Part shown: in pieces, positions 28,032-42,377 of the stretch
Numbering within the stretch: the stretch's first letter is position 1
Layout: the number at the start of each line of letters is the position of its first letter
Translations under genes and position numbers: made by a program
The notes under the pieces: generated by a model
Told to the model about the DNA's origin: nothing
What the model saw: the letters and a program-made list of their open reading frames with translations, nothing else
Database searches by the model: none
NCBI GenBank assembly: GCA_958433005.1
Contig: CAUAWV010000002.1
Coordinates: 1-64,000 of the forward strand
Length of the DNA: 64,000 nucleotides
Direction of reading: 5' to 3'
Source: an uncultured Collinsella sp.
Lineage (GTDB): Bacteria; Actinomycetota; Coriobacteriia; Coriobacteriales; Coriobacteriaceae

Positions 28032-28505
28032 ATGAATGACTTTATGAAGGGCCGCAATGGCGCCGATGAGCTCACCATCGTTATGGGCTTTGTCGGCATC
28101 GTCATCGCGATGATCGGATCGATAGCCCATATCCAGTGGCTCAGCTGGATTGCCATCGCCGTAATCGTGATTGGCGTGCTGCGCGGCCTGTCCAAAAACA
28201 TCGACGCACGTCGCAAGGAAAACGCGGCCTTTGTCGCCGCGACCGCTAACGTCCCCGGCCTGGGCAAGTTCGTAGCGAGCTTGGGTAGCGGCGCCGCGGC
28301 TGCCAACGCCTCGCGCACGGCCGGTACCAGCAAGGAAGACTTTGAGCGTGCCAAGCGCACGGCCAAGAAGATGTGGAAGGGTCGCAAGACCACAGCATAC
28401 CTCAAGTGCCCCAACTGCGGCCAGATGCTCTCCGTCCCCAAGGGCAAAGGCAAGATCCGCGTCACCTGCCCCAAGTGCCACGCCAAGATGGAAACGCGCT
28501 CCTAG
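28032..28505 (+). CDS. Small membrane protein with C-terminal zinc ribbon
   Basis: A 157-residue protein of unknown function. Two membrane helices lie at about residues 14-55 (VMGFVGIVIAMIGSIA, then WLSWIAIAVIVIGVL). A cytoplasmic basic, Ala-rich segment follows. The C-terminus has a zinc ribbon, YLKCPNCGQMLSVPKGKGK with a second CPKC pair. The start at 28032 (MNDFMKG) follows AAAGG. A strong terminator follows. The same architecture is common among uncharacterised membrane proteins of gut bacteria; no role is proposed. Confidence 0.8.
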   Translation: MNDFMKGRNGADELTIVMGFVGIVIAMIGSIAHIQWLSWIAIAVIVIGVLRGLSKNIDARRKENAAFVAATANVPGLGKFVASLGSGAAAANASRTAGTSKEDFERAKRTAKKMWKGRKTTAYLKCPNCGQMLSVPKGKGKIRVTCPKCHAKMETRS

Positions 28506-28527
28506 CCGCTACACCATAGGACAAAAT

Positions 28528-28563
28528 AAAAGCCGAGGCCTCGCGCTGAGACCTCGGCTTTTT
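28528..28563. terminator. Bidirectional terminator
   Basis: AAAAGCCGAGG and CCTCGGCTTTT pair, with an A-run upstream and a T-run downstream. It lies between the convergent zinc-ribbon and amidohydrolase genes and could serve both. Confidence 0.85.
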
Positions 28564-28612
28564 GCATGGGGCGACATCATTCGATAAAGCTGTCGCCCCG
28601 TCGCGCCAGCGC

Positions 28613-29983
28613 CTAAGCTACGCCGTCGCGAGCGAGCTCCTCTGCCAGGGCTTCTGCCGGCATGGCCATAATCGCGTCGAGCTCCGCGTCAACCTCGGGG
28701 ATACGCTTGACCTTGAGCTTGCGCACCAGGTCACCGCGGCACATCACATGCATCGGCTCACGCAGGGCGCACAGGTCATCGAGCGGGTTCTCGCGCGTCA
28801 CCAGGATATCGGCGGCCTTGCCGCACTCGATCGTGCCGGTCTCGCCGCCCAGCCCCAGCAGCTCGGCATTGACTTGCGTAGCCGTATGCAGCGCGAAGGC
28901 GTTACTCACGCCCACGTACTTGGCAAAATAGACCACCTCGCGCCACATGTCGTACTGCGTCACGAACGGGCAGCTCGAATCTGTGCCAAGGCCTACCTTA
29001 ACGCCAGCTTCCAGTGCGGCACGGGCGCTCTCGATGATGCCCGAGCACACGATGTCGCCGTTCTTCTTTTGCGTGTCGGTCGAATGGGTCTTTTCCGGGT
29101 CGAGCAACACAAACGGCAGCGCCGGGCTGATGGTACAGGTAACGCTGGGCGCACGGCCCTCAAGCTGTGTACCCGCGGCGCCGCGGTACAGTTCCAAGAT
29201 CTCGGGCGTCATCGGGGCACCGTGCTCGATCGTATCGACGCCTGCCTGAAGCGCAGCCTTCACGCCCTCGGTGCTCTCGACATGAGCCATAACTGGCAGG
29301 CCCACCTCGTGCGCCGCCTTGCACGCCGCCGCGGCAACCTCGACCGGCATGCGCAGCACGCCCGGCTCGCCCACCTCGGTAGCGTCGAACACGCCGCCCG
29401 TCACGAACAGCTTGATGACATCGGCACCGCGCGCATACAGGTCTCGCACCTGCTCGGCTGCCTCGACGGGGCTGTTGGCCACCTGCGCGAACAAGCCGGC
29501 ACCATGGCCGCCCGGCACCGTGACGCCCGTTCCCGGCGCTACCAGGCGCGGACCCTGATATCTGCCGGCGTCGATAGCGTCGCGCACGGCAAGATCGGCA
29601 AACAACGGGTCGCCCGCGCCGCGCACCGTGGTCACGCCACTTGCCAACTGCTGCTGGGCGCTGCCTTTGAGGATGTGGCGGACGATGGAGCGGCCCACGG
29701 GATTGTCGAGCTTCTTCATGAGTGCGCCCGCATCGCCCGCCGAGACCGGTTTGCCCGAACCGCACAGATGCACGTGCATATTGATGAGACCGGGCATGAG
29801 GTACGCGCCGGCCAGGTCGATGACCTCGGCACCTGCAGGCGCCTGCGCCACAGCACTCGGCCCCATCCAGGTGATGACACCGCGCTCAACAGTCACGGCC
29901 ATATCGGGTTGCGGCTCCATATGCTCCGAACCATCCAGGACGGTCGCATTGATAAACAACGTGGAACGATCGGCAGACGCCAT
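28613..29983 (-). CDS. Amidohydrolase family protein (imidazolonepropionase-like)
   Basis: A 456-residue metal-dependent amidohydrolase. LMPGLINMHVHLCG carries the HxH metal pair; TTVRGAGDP, VTVPGGHGAG, VIKLFVTGG, MAHVES (a His ligand), DTIEHGAPM and VGLGTDSSCP (Asp) follow in the expected order. This subgroup includes Xaa-Pro dipeptidase-like and imidazolonepropionase-like enzymes; the substrate cannot be read from sequence. The start at 29983 (MASADRS) follows GGAGGAG. The gene is separated from its upstream neighbour by dyad cluster C. Confidence 0.85.
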   Translation of the reverse strand: MASADRSTLFINATVLDGSEHMEPQPDMAVTVERGVITWMGPSAVAQAPAGAEVIDLAGAYLMPGLINMHVHLCGSGKPVSAGDAGALMKKLDNPVGRSIVRHILKGSAQQQLASGVTTVRGAGDPLFADLAVRDAIDAGRYQGPRLVAPGTGVTVPGGHGAGLFAQVANSPVEAAEQVRDLYARGADVIKLFVTGGVFDATEVGEPGVLRMPVEVAAAACKAAHEVGLPVMAHVESTEGVKAALQAGVDTIEHGAPMTPEILELYRGAAGTQLEGRAPSVTCTISPALPFVLLDPEKTHSTDTQKKNGDIVCSGIIESARAALEAGVKVGLGTDSSCPFVTQYDMWREVVYFAKYVGVSNAFALHTATQVNAELLGLGGETGTIECGKAADILVTRENPLDDLCALREPMHVMCRGDLVRKLKVKRIPEVDAELDAIMAMPAEALAEELARDGVA

Positions 29984-30131
29984 ATCGAGCTCCTCCCTCA
30001 CGATTAACTTGAACATTTGTCCATTATCACCTAGTCCCGCTGGATTGCTGCAGACGCATCGGTTAACGGAAGGAAGAGAGGATGTGGGGGACGGAATACG
30101 TTGCAGTCCCATCCCAGCGGCACTAGGGAAA

Positions 30132-30271
30132 TCTCTCGATCTATAACAGGTACAGGGTTATTGGGCCCCCTGATGTTACAGATCGAGACATTCGGTCGAC
30201 GTTTCACCGGCTTGTCTCGATCTGTAACAATTACGAGCTCAAACAACCTCTAAACGTTACAGATCGAGACA
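30132..30271. repeat. 59-bp dyad repeat, cluster C (2 copies)
   Basis: Units lie at 30132-30190 and 30213-30271, 22 bp apart. The second has left arm TGTCTCGATCTGTAACA and right arm CGTTACAGATCGAGACA. The cluster ends 7 bp before the stop codon of the AbiEi-like gene. Confidence 0.9.
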
Positions 30272-30278
30272 AAACCTC

Positions 30279-31349
30279 TCAGCGCCCATACCACTGGCAT
30301 CTCCACTCCTCAGCCAATTCAACCTGCCGAGGAATACCCGCCAGCCTCATTTTCTCGACCAGCTTCCCCGGGTCTTTGAGTTCATCAAACGTAAACCGAA
30401 GCACCTTATGCCCGAGCATCGTCAGATGAGACTCTCGCTGACGCTCTGCCACGAATGGGTCGACCGACTCCCGACCCTCGCCGTTCTGCAAGGTATACTT
30501 CCCCTTTCCGTCGAGCTCGCCGATGACACATGTTCCGTCCTCGAGCCGCCAAAAATAGTCGACACGAAACACTTGGCTCGGATCGAGCGGGTCGCGAAAC
30601 TCCACCTGTAACTCTGGCACCGGAAAACCGTATGCAATAAAGAACGCCCGAAAACGAGACTCGCCGCCGTTTTCGGACAGCCCGTCCACATATGACGCGA
30701 TCACCTGCGCTCTGCGATACCCGCGCCTGCCCTCGCAATCGGCGCGGAGGCGCTCGCACAAATCCCCACGTGATACACCTTTCGCCCGCAGCGCAGAATC
30801 GGCAATCGCCAACCCGTAGGAGAACGGCGCACGCAGCAAGCAATCCTCCACCGTGCGCCAAAACGACGTCACCCGCACGCCATCAACACGCTCGAGCGCG
30901 CCCGCCATCTGCGGACGCAACAACCTGCACCCGCTGCTCAAAGTCACCGAACAACCCGTCTTAACAAGAAAGCGCGGCCCGAGCAGATCATTCGGCACCT
31001 CCAAACCCCACAAAAGCGCCGCGTCATAGCCCCAAAACGCCCAATCGGGATGAAATTCCGCAAGCCCTTTGATAGTCCTCAGCGCTCGCTCCGCCGGCGT
31101 CAATGCATCCCAATCATGCTGAAAACAGAACAGGTACGGCTCGGGCTCCGCGATATCGTCGGTTCCAACATGGCGTCGCATCCACATGAGCTCGGTATTG
31201 TCATGCGTTGCGAGCAGCGCACCTTGCTCGGTCGCCTCCGTGAGCCTGGCAAGCATCCTATTCCGCGCCAAGGTGTTACGTGTCGTCTGCTTGTGTTTAA
31301 GAACGGTATTAGACACTTTCATCACCACCACATCGGAGAAATGGGTCAT
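30279..31349 (-). CDS. AbiEi-like protein with possible C-terminal nuclease-like domain
   Basis: A 356-residue protein. The N-terminal half reads like AbiEi-type type IV antitoxins and related proteins: a winged-helix-like start (ARNRMLARLTEATEQGALL), then WGYDAALLWGLEVP, similar to the conserved Ala-Gly-Leu segment of AbiEi. The C-terminal part has VDYFWRLEDGTCVIGELDGKGKY and a terminal FTFDEL helix, reminiscent of DUF559/Vsr-like nucleases (Asp ... Glu-x-x-x-Lys). No AbiEii toxin partner is adjacent. The start is uncertain: ATG at 31349 or GTG at 31355, both following GGAGG. Dyad clusters lie on both sides of the gene. Confidence 0.55.
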   Translation of the reverse strand: MTHFSDVVVMKVSNTVLKHKQTTRNTLARNRMLARLTEATEQGALLATHDNTELMWMRRHVGTDDIAEPEPYLFCFQHDWDALTPAERALRTIKGLAEFHPDWAFWGYDAALLWGLEVPNDLLGPRFLVKTGCSVTLSSGCRLLRPQMAGALERVDGVRVTSFWRTVEDCLLRAPFSYGLAIADSALRAKGVSRGDLCERLRADCEGRRGYRRAQVIASYVDGLSENGGESRFRAFFIAYGFPVPELQVEFRDPLDPSQVFRVDYFWRLEDGTCVIGELDGKGKYTLQNGEGRESVDPFVAERQRESHLTMLGHKVLRFTFDELKDPGKLVEKMRLAGIPRQVELAEEWRCQWYGR

Positions 31350-31374
31350 CGTCACCGTTGCCTCCGCTGACAAA

Positions 31375-31513
31375 TGTCTCGATCTGTAACAGGAAGACAG
31401 TCTTTGAGCCTCTAGTTGTTACAGAACAGGATCTTTCGGCAGCCGCCAACCTTCCGTCTCAATCTGTAACAGTTACGGGCTCAAACAGCCGCCAAACGTT
31501 ACAGATTGAGACA
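31375..31513. repeat. 59-bp dyad repeat, cluster D (2 copies)
   Basis: Units lie at 31375-31433 and 31455-31513, 21 bp apart. The first has a decayed right arm (TGTTACAGAACAGGATC). The second has CGTCTCAATCTGTAACA and CGTTACAGATTGAGACA. The cluster lies immediately upstream of the AbiEi-like gene, about 20-25 bp from its start. Confidence 0.9.
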
Positions 31514-31547
31514 AAGTCAGGGCAGCAGGCGACACCAGCCACATCCC

Positions 31548-32255
31548 CTACTCCCACTCCTGCTCGTAGATGTTGAGGGACTTCACGTACCGCCCCTGGG
31601 CGCCCATGATGTCGCGGACCAGGCGTAAAAAGAAGCTGATGCGCGAGGTGTCGAAACCGTCCTCTAAATCCTCGGGATGCACCGCGCCCGGCCCGTCGAC
31701 CGCCGTGTCGTTCAGGCGCGCAATGTCATATAGGTAGAGCTGTCCCGCCGCAAGCCAGACATCGTCGACGCAGGCGAGGCGCACCGCAATCGCGCCGTCG
31801 CTCCAGTGCTCCTTTTGCACGATATGTGGGTCGTAGACGTCAAAGCGACGGTCGGTGCGCGCGTCCTTCAGCGCGACCATACCAGTCGCAGGATCCTTGT
31901 CCAAAATGCCAAAGCGCGAGAAGTACTGCGTGTCGCGCACCTGCTTAAGTCGCCCAAGCGAGGCAGGAGAAATTGACGCTGGCGGCTCATCCACATATAG
32001 ATCGAGCAGCGTTTTGCCATGGCGATAGGGGCGCTCAAACAGCAGCCAATCGGTAAACGCCATGTTGTAGGCCATGATTTCGTTTTGCGAAGGCTCGGCG
32101 CAATAGCTGAGCCACGGGTCGACAATGATCTCGAACTGTTCGCGCGCCGGCTCCAGGAATTGAAACTTCCGCAGCATCCAAAAGTGAGCCATGTCGGCAA
32201 TATCGTTGCCGACGGCTTCAGCCAGCTCTGCTCGGTCAAAAACTTGGTCAGTCAT
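31548..32255 (-). CDS. Conserved-looking protein of unknown function
   Basis: A 235-residue soluble acidic protein that I do not recognise. It has no membrane helix or signal peptide. Notable segments are DPWLSYCAEPSQNEIMAYNM, WLLFERPYRHGKTLLDLYV and a C-terminal FLRLVRDIMGAQGRYVKSL. It is codon-typical for the region and has a strong ribosome site (GAGGAGG) before the ATG at 32255, so it is likely real. Dyad cluster D follows its stop in transcription order. Confidence 0.65.
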   Translation of the reverse strand: MTDQVFDRAELAEAVGNDIADMAHFWMLRKFQFLEPAREQFEIIVDPWLSYCAEPSQNEIMAYNMAFTDWLLFERPYRHGKTLLDLYVDEPPASISPASLGRLKQVRDTQYFSRFGILDKDPATGMVALKDARTDRRFDVYDPHIVQKEHWSDGAIAVRLACVDDVWLAAGQLYLYDIARLNDTAVDGPGAVHPEDLEDGFDTSRISFFLRLVRDIMGAQGRYVKSLNIYEQEWE

Positions 32256-32550
32256 GGCATCCTCCTCAAACTGATGGACCTCAATTTGAGCTTACGAGGA
32301 GGGTGGGCAGCCACGACCAGCGCGGACAAAATAGGCCTCCGACTGCAAACCAGATGCTGACCAAACACTTGACGAAAAGCTTGACCGAAAATGCGTGCCG
32401 CAACAAAACCGCAGGTAAACATCGACGGCCAACCCGCCCTTTTGAGCCAGATGCCCGCAGCCACCACAGAAACAACAGGTGACCACAGCCCAAGAAGTCG
32501 ACAAATGAACACCCGCACGTCGACAAACGAGCAAATTACTCGCAAAGAGT
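32256..32550. other. Gene-poor spacer between gltD and the unknown gene
   Basis: This stretch, together with the repeat that follows to 32592, has several short overlapping open frames on both strands but none with a credible ribosome site or recognisable domain. It may hold the promoter of the unknown gene. I see no other structure in it. Confidence 0.5.
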
Positions 32551-32592
32551 GTCCCCAACGACTAGACAAAAAAATGGCTAGTCATTGGGGAC
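32551..32592. repeat. GGGGAC-type palindrome, family 2
   Basis: GTCCCCAACGACTAG and CTAGTCATTGGGGAC arms (13 of 15 paired) flank ACAAAAAAATGG. It is a second copy of the palindrome at 5418-5455 and lies 18 bp past the gltD stop. Confidence 0.8.
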
Positions 32593-32609
32593 GTTCTTAA
32601 ATGACTACT

Positions 32610-34091
<1,482 letters not shown>

Positions 34092-34096
34092 GGCAC

Positions 34097-38794
<4,698 letters not shown>

Positions 38795-38977
38795 CGCGAT
38801 CCTCCCCTAGATATTTAGACAGTCAGTTGAATAGGCATACTAGGAGCATCGCCGGCCTGTTGTGTTTCCCGCCCGTTTCGAAACAATCGCGTAACGCACG
38901 CCCTACAAGTGGACACCGCCGACCTCAAGGACAACGACAGGGGCCCCAAGTTCGACCTGTAAACTCACCGCTTCAAA

Positions 38978-39196
38978 CATCTCAATCTGTAACAGGAAGA
39001 CCCAATTTCGACGACTAACTGTTACAGATTGAGATGTTTTCGAGAGACGGTTCCGAATGTCTCAATCTGTAACACGAAGGGCCCGTTTTTGCAGCTAACT
39101 GTTACAGATCGAGATTTTCCATAGGACCATTTCTTCTTGTCTTGATCTGTAACACCTAGGTCCAATTTCCATCCCTAGTTGTTACAGATCAAGACA
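38978..39196. repeat. 59-bp dyad repeat, cluster E (3 copies)
   Basis: Units lie at 38978-39036, 39058-39116 and 39138-39196, each 21 bp apart (80-bp period). The first has perfect arms CATCTCAATCTGTAACAG and CTGTTACAGATTGAGATG; the third has TGTCTTGATCTGTAACA and TGTTACAGATCAAGACA. Changes in one arm are matched in the other. The cluster lies between the divergent gltB and Nramp genes; no gene was seen in the rest of 38795-39315. Confidence 0.92.
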
Positions 39197-39315
39197 TTTC
39201 GGCAGCCCCCTTCATCATCCTATTCAAATACAGCAATTTTGTTAGTCTTGGTTAACTTCGAGCCTAAAACGGGTATCCTTTGCGGCGTCAAACAAACGGC
39301 ACGCAGGAGCTCACC

Positions 39316-40572
39316 ATGCTCAACCATCTCAAACATCATTTTGGCTCCCGACGCACCGGTGGTCACGGAGGCCTAGACATTGCGCGGCACATCGGCCCCG
39401 GGCTGCTCGTGACCGTCGGCTTTATCGACCCGGGCAACTGGGCCTCCAATATGGCCGCGGGCTCGCAGTTTGGCCACGCGCTGCTGTGGATCGTCACACT
39501 GTCCACGATTATGCTCATTGTGCTGCAGCACAATGCGGCGCACCTGGGTATCGCCACGGGTGCCTGTCTTGCCGAGGCCACGACACGTTACCTCCCCCGC
39601 TTCGTTGGACGCACGGTGCTCGCCAGTGCCTATCTCGCGACCATCGCCACCGCCATAGCCGAAGTCCTGGGTGGCGCGATTGCCCTTCAAATGCTCTTTG
39701 GGCTGCCCGTGCGTGCGGGCTGCGTCATCGTGGCGGCAGTATCGATGGCGATGCTCATGACGAACTCCTACAAGCGTGCCGAACGCTGGATCATCGCCTT
39801 CGTAGGCGTGGTAGGACTCTCGTTTTTGGCCGAGCTTGCACTAGTCAAGGTCGACTGGCCGCAAGCCGCCGCAAGCTGGATCACGCCCAGTATGCCCACT
39901 GGCTCTGCCGCGATTATCGTGAGTGTCCTGGGTGCGGTCGTTATGCCCCACAACCTCTTTCTACACTCCGAGGTCATCCAATCCATGCACTTCGAAGGCC
40001 AAGGCGAGCAGGTTATCGAAGAGCGTCTGCGCTATGAGCTCTTCGACACGCTCTTTTCGATGGGCGTGGGCTGGGCAATCAACTCGGCCATGGTCATCCT
40101 GGCCGCAACGACCTTCTTTGCGCACGGCATTGTCGTAGACGACCTCGCCGTCGCAGCGGACACGCTCTCCCCCATTCTGGGCCCAGCAAGCTCGACAATC
40201 TTTGCGGTGGCGCTGCTGTTTGCGGGCCTCTCGAGTAGTGTGACGGCAGGCATGGCGGCAGGCACAATCACCGCGGGCATGTTCGACGAGGAATACGACG
40301 TCCACGACCGACATTCCTCGATCGGGGTGGCGGCCTGTTTCGCCGGCGCAGTGGCGGCATGTCTGGTCGTCCCAAATCCTTTTGAAGGTCTCATCTGGAG
40401 CCAGGCACTGCTGTCGCTTCAGCTGCCGATCACGGTTTTCGTGCTTATACGGCTCACCAGCTCACGCCGCGTTATGGGCAAATACGCCAACTCGCGCCCG
40501 CTCAACGCGCTGCTCGTAGGGATCGGTGCCATCGTGACGGCTCTCGATGTCGTGTTATTGACAGGGATGTAA
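39316..40572 (+). CDS. mntH: Nramp family divalent metal transporter (MntH-like)
   Basis: A 418-residue Nramp transporter with about 11 membrane helices. Helix 1 carries the metal-binding GFIDPGNWASNM (DPGN) and helix 6 VVMPHNLFLHS (MPH), the pair that selects Mn2+, Fe2+ and similar ions coupled to protons. The start at 39316 (MLNHLKHH) follows CAGGAG; an in-frame ATG 12 codons earlier has no ribosome site. The AT-rich leader contains GTTAGTCTTGGTTAAC, which might bind a DtxR/MntR-type repressor (weak). The gene stands alone between dyad clusters E and F. Confidence 0.88.
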   Translation: MLNHLKHHFGSRRTGGHGGLDIARHIGPGLLVTVGFIDPGNWASNMAAGSQFGHALLWIVTLSTIMLIVLQHNAAHLGIATGACLAEATTRYLPRFVGRTVLASAYLATIATAIAEVLGGAIALQMLFGLPVRAGCVIVAAVSMAMLMTNSYKRAERWIIAFVGVVGLSFLAELALVKVDWPQAAASWITPSMPTGSAAIIVSVLGAVVMPHNLFLHSEVIQSMHFEGQGEQVIEERLRYELFDTLFSMGVGWAINSAMVILAATTFFAHGIVVDDLAVAADTLSPILGPASSTIFAVALLFAGLSSSVTAGMAAGTITAGMFDEEYDVHDRHSSIGVAACFAGAVAACLVVPNPFEGLIWSQALLSLQLPITVFVLIRLTSSRRVMGKYANSRPLNALLVGIGAIVTALDVVLLTGM

Positions 40573-40598
40573 TGGGACGGGGCACCTACCCAGGCAAA

Positions 40599-40816
40599 CG
40601 TCTCGTTCTGTAACATCTAGACCCGCTTTTGATGTCTAGGTGTTACAGATTGAGATCTTTCCGAGGGACAGCTCCGTTTGTCTTAATCTGTAACAAGTGG
40701 ACCCAATTTCCGCTTCTAGATGTTACAGATCGAGACATTTCTTCAGCTCCAACCTTTTGTCTCAATCTGTAACAGATAGACCCGTTTTGAGCCGCCACAT
40801 GTTACAGATTGAGACA
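40599..40816. repeat. 59-bp dyad repeat, cluster F (3 copies)
   Basis: Units lie at 40599-40657, 40679-40737 and 40758-40816. The third has perfect arms TGTCTCAATCTGTAACA and TGTTACAGATTGAGACA with centre beginning GATAGACCCGTTTTGAG. The cluster starts 26 bp after the Nramp stop, between two convergent genes. Confidence 0.92.
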
Positions 40817-40863
40817 AACGGTCGGCCGGACTCACGTCAGACAGGATCGACTAACAGCAGCCG

Positions 40864-40880
40864 TGATCCCTTGGGGACGG
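40864..40880. repeat. Partial family 3 repeat (TGATCCCTTGGGGACGG)
   Basis: The 17-bp left half of the family 3 unit seen at 5825-5855, followed here by ATTAATCAAAA instead of the usual right half. It abuts the rubredoxin terminator. Confidence 0.6.
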
Positions 40881-40889
40881 ATTAATCAA

Positions 40890-40923
40890 AAGGGCCCCGG
40901 CCGAGAATTCGACCGGGGCCCTT
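40890..40923 (-). terminator. Terminator of the rubredoxin gene
   Basis: AAGGGCCCCGG and CCGGGGCCCTT form an 11-bp stem over a 12-nt loop; on the minus strand TTTTGATT follows. It lies about 40 bp past the rubredoxin stop. Confidence 0.85.
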
Positions 40924-40963
40924 GGACAGAGCTCTGTATAGCTAATCGCCGTGTGTCTACGAG

Positions 40964-41107
40964 TTACTCCTCGACGGGCTCAAACTCATCGGGGCCGACG
41001 CCGCAGACCGGACATACGTAATCCTCGGGCAGCTCGGGCGTGTCGACCTCAACCTCGTAACCGCAAACGGTGCACACAAACTTATACGTCTTCTTCTCCT
41101 CAGCCAT
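40964..41107 (-). CDS. Short rubredoxin-like protein
   Basis: A 47-residue protein with both rubredoxin iron motifs, VCTVCGYEV near the N-terminus and VCPVCGVGPDEFEPVE at the end. The loop between them is about 13 residues shorter than in classical rubredoxins, as in rubrerythrin-type or high-molecular-weight rubredoxin domains. It should bind one Fe with four Cys and carry single electrons in the cytoplasm. The start at 41107 follows GAGAGGAG. The flavin reductase-like gene ends 89 bp upstream in the same direction, which suggests a split version of the fused flavoprotein-rubredoxin. It has its own promoter. Confidence 0.88.
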   Translation of the reverse strand: MAEEKKTYKFVCTVCGYEVEVDTPELPEDYVCPVCGVGPDEFEPVEE

Positions 41108-41151
41108 GATGTTCTCCTCTCGAACGCGACTGGTGATGTACTTCGTTTATT

Positions 41152-41179
41152 AGTATAGATTCTCAATAATATAATGCAA
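41152..41179 (-). promoter_or_regulatory. Promoter of the rubredoxin gene
   Basis: TTGCAT (-35, 41179-41174) and TATACT (-10, 41157-41152) are spaced by 16 bp. The spacer, TATATTATTGAGAATC, is AT-rich and loosely resembles a PerR/Fur-type box. Confidence 0.5.
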
Positions 41180-41196
41180 GTATTTTTAGAACATTT

Positions 41197-41700
41197 CTAG
41201 CCTTGATACGACGAAGCCTTGGGCGGCGTCTTGCCCTTCAGGACCTTATGGTAGTAATCGTAGGTGAGCGGCGTCTCGTCACTCAAGCGCTCGGCATCCT
41301 CGACCTCGCCGATAAACAGTAGATGCGTGCCAACATCCACAGTGTCGATCAAATGGCAGCTAAACAGGGCCGCCGCGTGCTCGGGCACATAGGGCATGCC
41401 CAGAGCCGTCTCGCGGGTCTCGTATTTGGCAAACTTGTCATAATCGCTGCTGGTGCGGAACCCAAAGTTACCGATGTAGAGCATATCGGCGGTCTGATCG
41501 ATCACGGTCAGCGCGAACGCTTTGGCCGAAGCGATGACGCCCGAGGTGACGTTGTCCTTGTTCACGGCAATCGAGATGCGCGGCGGCTCGGATGTCACCT
41601 GCACCGCTGTGTTGATAACGCAGCCGGCACGCAGCCCGTCCGTCGCGGCACTCACCACGTACAGGCCACTCGGCATGGTAAAGAACGCAGTTTTGTCCAT
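41197..41700 (-). CDS. Flavin reductase-like FMN-binding protein
   Basis: A 167-residue protein of the flavin reductase-like (split-barrel) family. Family features are MPSGLYVVSAATDG, the CVINTAVQVTSEPPRISIAV strand pair and the HLLFIGEVEDAERL segment. In anaerobes such domains bind FMN and take electrons from NADH for rubredoxin. The start at 41700 (MDKTAFF) follows AGGGGAG. The adjacent mini-rubredoxin is its probable partner, feeding an oxygen- or NO-reducing flavodiiron protein that is not in this window (inference). Confidence 0.82.
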   Translation of the reverse strand: MDKTAFFTMPSGLYVVSAATDGLRAGCVINTAVQVTSEPPRISIAVNKDNVTSGVIASAKAFALTVIDQTADMLYIGNFGFRTSSDYDKFAKYETRETALGMPYVPEHAAALFSCHLIDTVDVGTHLLFIGEVEDAERLSDETPLTYDYYHKVLKGKTPPKASSYQG

Positions 41701-41754
41701 AACGATCACTCCCCTAGCTCGGGTTGGAACCTCATGGATGTATGTACCCACAAA

Positions 41755-41785
41755 AAAGGCGGCACCCATAACGGACGCCGCCTTT
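41755..41785 (-). terminator. Terminator of the smpB transcript
   Basis: AAAGGCGGC and GCCGCCTTT form a 9-bp stem; on the minus strand it is followed by TTTG. It lies between smpB and the flavin reductase gene. Confidence 0.8.
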
Positions 41786-41828
41786 GAGACATATGTGTCA
41801 GAACAGTAAGCAAGATGAGACGACCGCA

Positions 41829-41893
41829 GTTGCGGTGAAATAGGGACTGAATAGCCCCTCAAACAGGCAAAACAGTCCGTATTCCACCGCAAC
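41829..41893. repeat. 65-bp imperfect palindrome (GTTGCGGTG arms)
   Basis: GTTGCGGTGAAATAGGGACTG and CAGTCCGTATTCCACCGCAAC pair with a few mismatches around a 23-bp centre. It begins 14 bp past the smpB stop. I found no second copy in the window. Confidence 0.7.
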
Positions 41894-41906
41894 TTATACA
41901 GAACGC

Positions 41907-42377
41907 CTAGCGATTGCGCTCCTTGAGGGCGCGGTCGATCTCGCGCTGGACATCGCGCTTGGCCATATCCTCGCGCTTGTCGTAAAGCTTCTTGCCGCGG
42001 CCTAGGCCCAGCAGCAGCTTTACGCGGCCGTCGGTATTAAAGTAGAGCTCCAGCGGCACCAGCGCATAGCCGCGGTTGCGAAGTTTGCCGTCAAGAAAGT
42101 CGATCTCCTTGCGGTGCAGCAGCAGACGGCGCCGACGGTCGGGATCGCGATTCCACACGCCACCATGGCTATAAGGGTGGATATGCAGGCCGACGAGCCA
42201 GCACTCCCCACCACGAATCAGTGCGAAGGTATCGGTAATCTGGCACGCGCGCTCGCGAATCGACTTGACCTCGGTACCGCTCAGCTCAATACCGCACTCA
42301 AACGTCTCATCGATAAAGTACTCGTGATGTGCCGAGCGATTCTTGGAAATGAGCTTGCGCTCGCGCTTACTGGGCAT
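41907..42377 (-). CDS. smpB: SsrA-binding protein SmpB
   Basis: A 156-residue SmpB. Conserved segments are KNRSAHHEYFIDETFECG, LSGTEVKSIRE, FALIRGGECWL, HIHPYSHGG and the C-terminal KKLYDKREDMAKRD. It binds tmRNA and rescues stalled ribosomes by trans-translation. The ATG at 42377 follows AAGGAGG and overlaps the end of the TPR gene by 11 bp. Its usual neighbours ftsEX lie about 11 kb away here. No tmRNA gene was recognised in the window. Confidence 0.95.
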   Translation of the reverse strand: MPSKRERKLISKNRSAHHEYFIDETFECGIELSGTEVKSIRERACQITDTFALIRGGECWLVGLHIHPYSHGGVWNRDPDRRRRLLLHRKEIDFLDGKLRNRGYALVPLELYFNTDGRVKLLLGLGRGKKLYDKREDMAKRDVQREIDRALKERNR

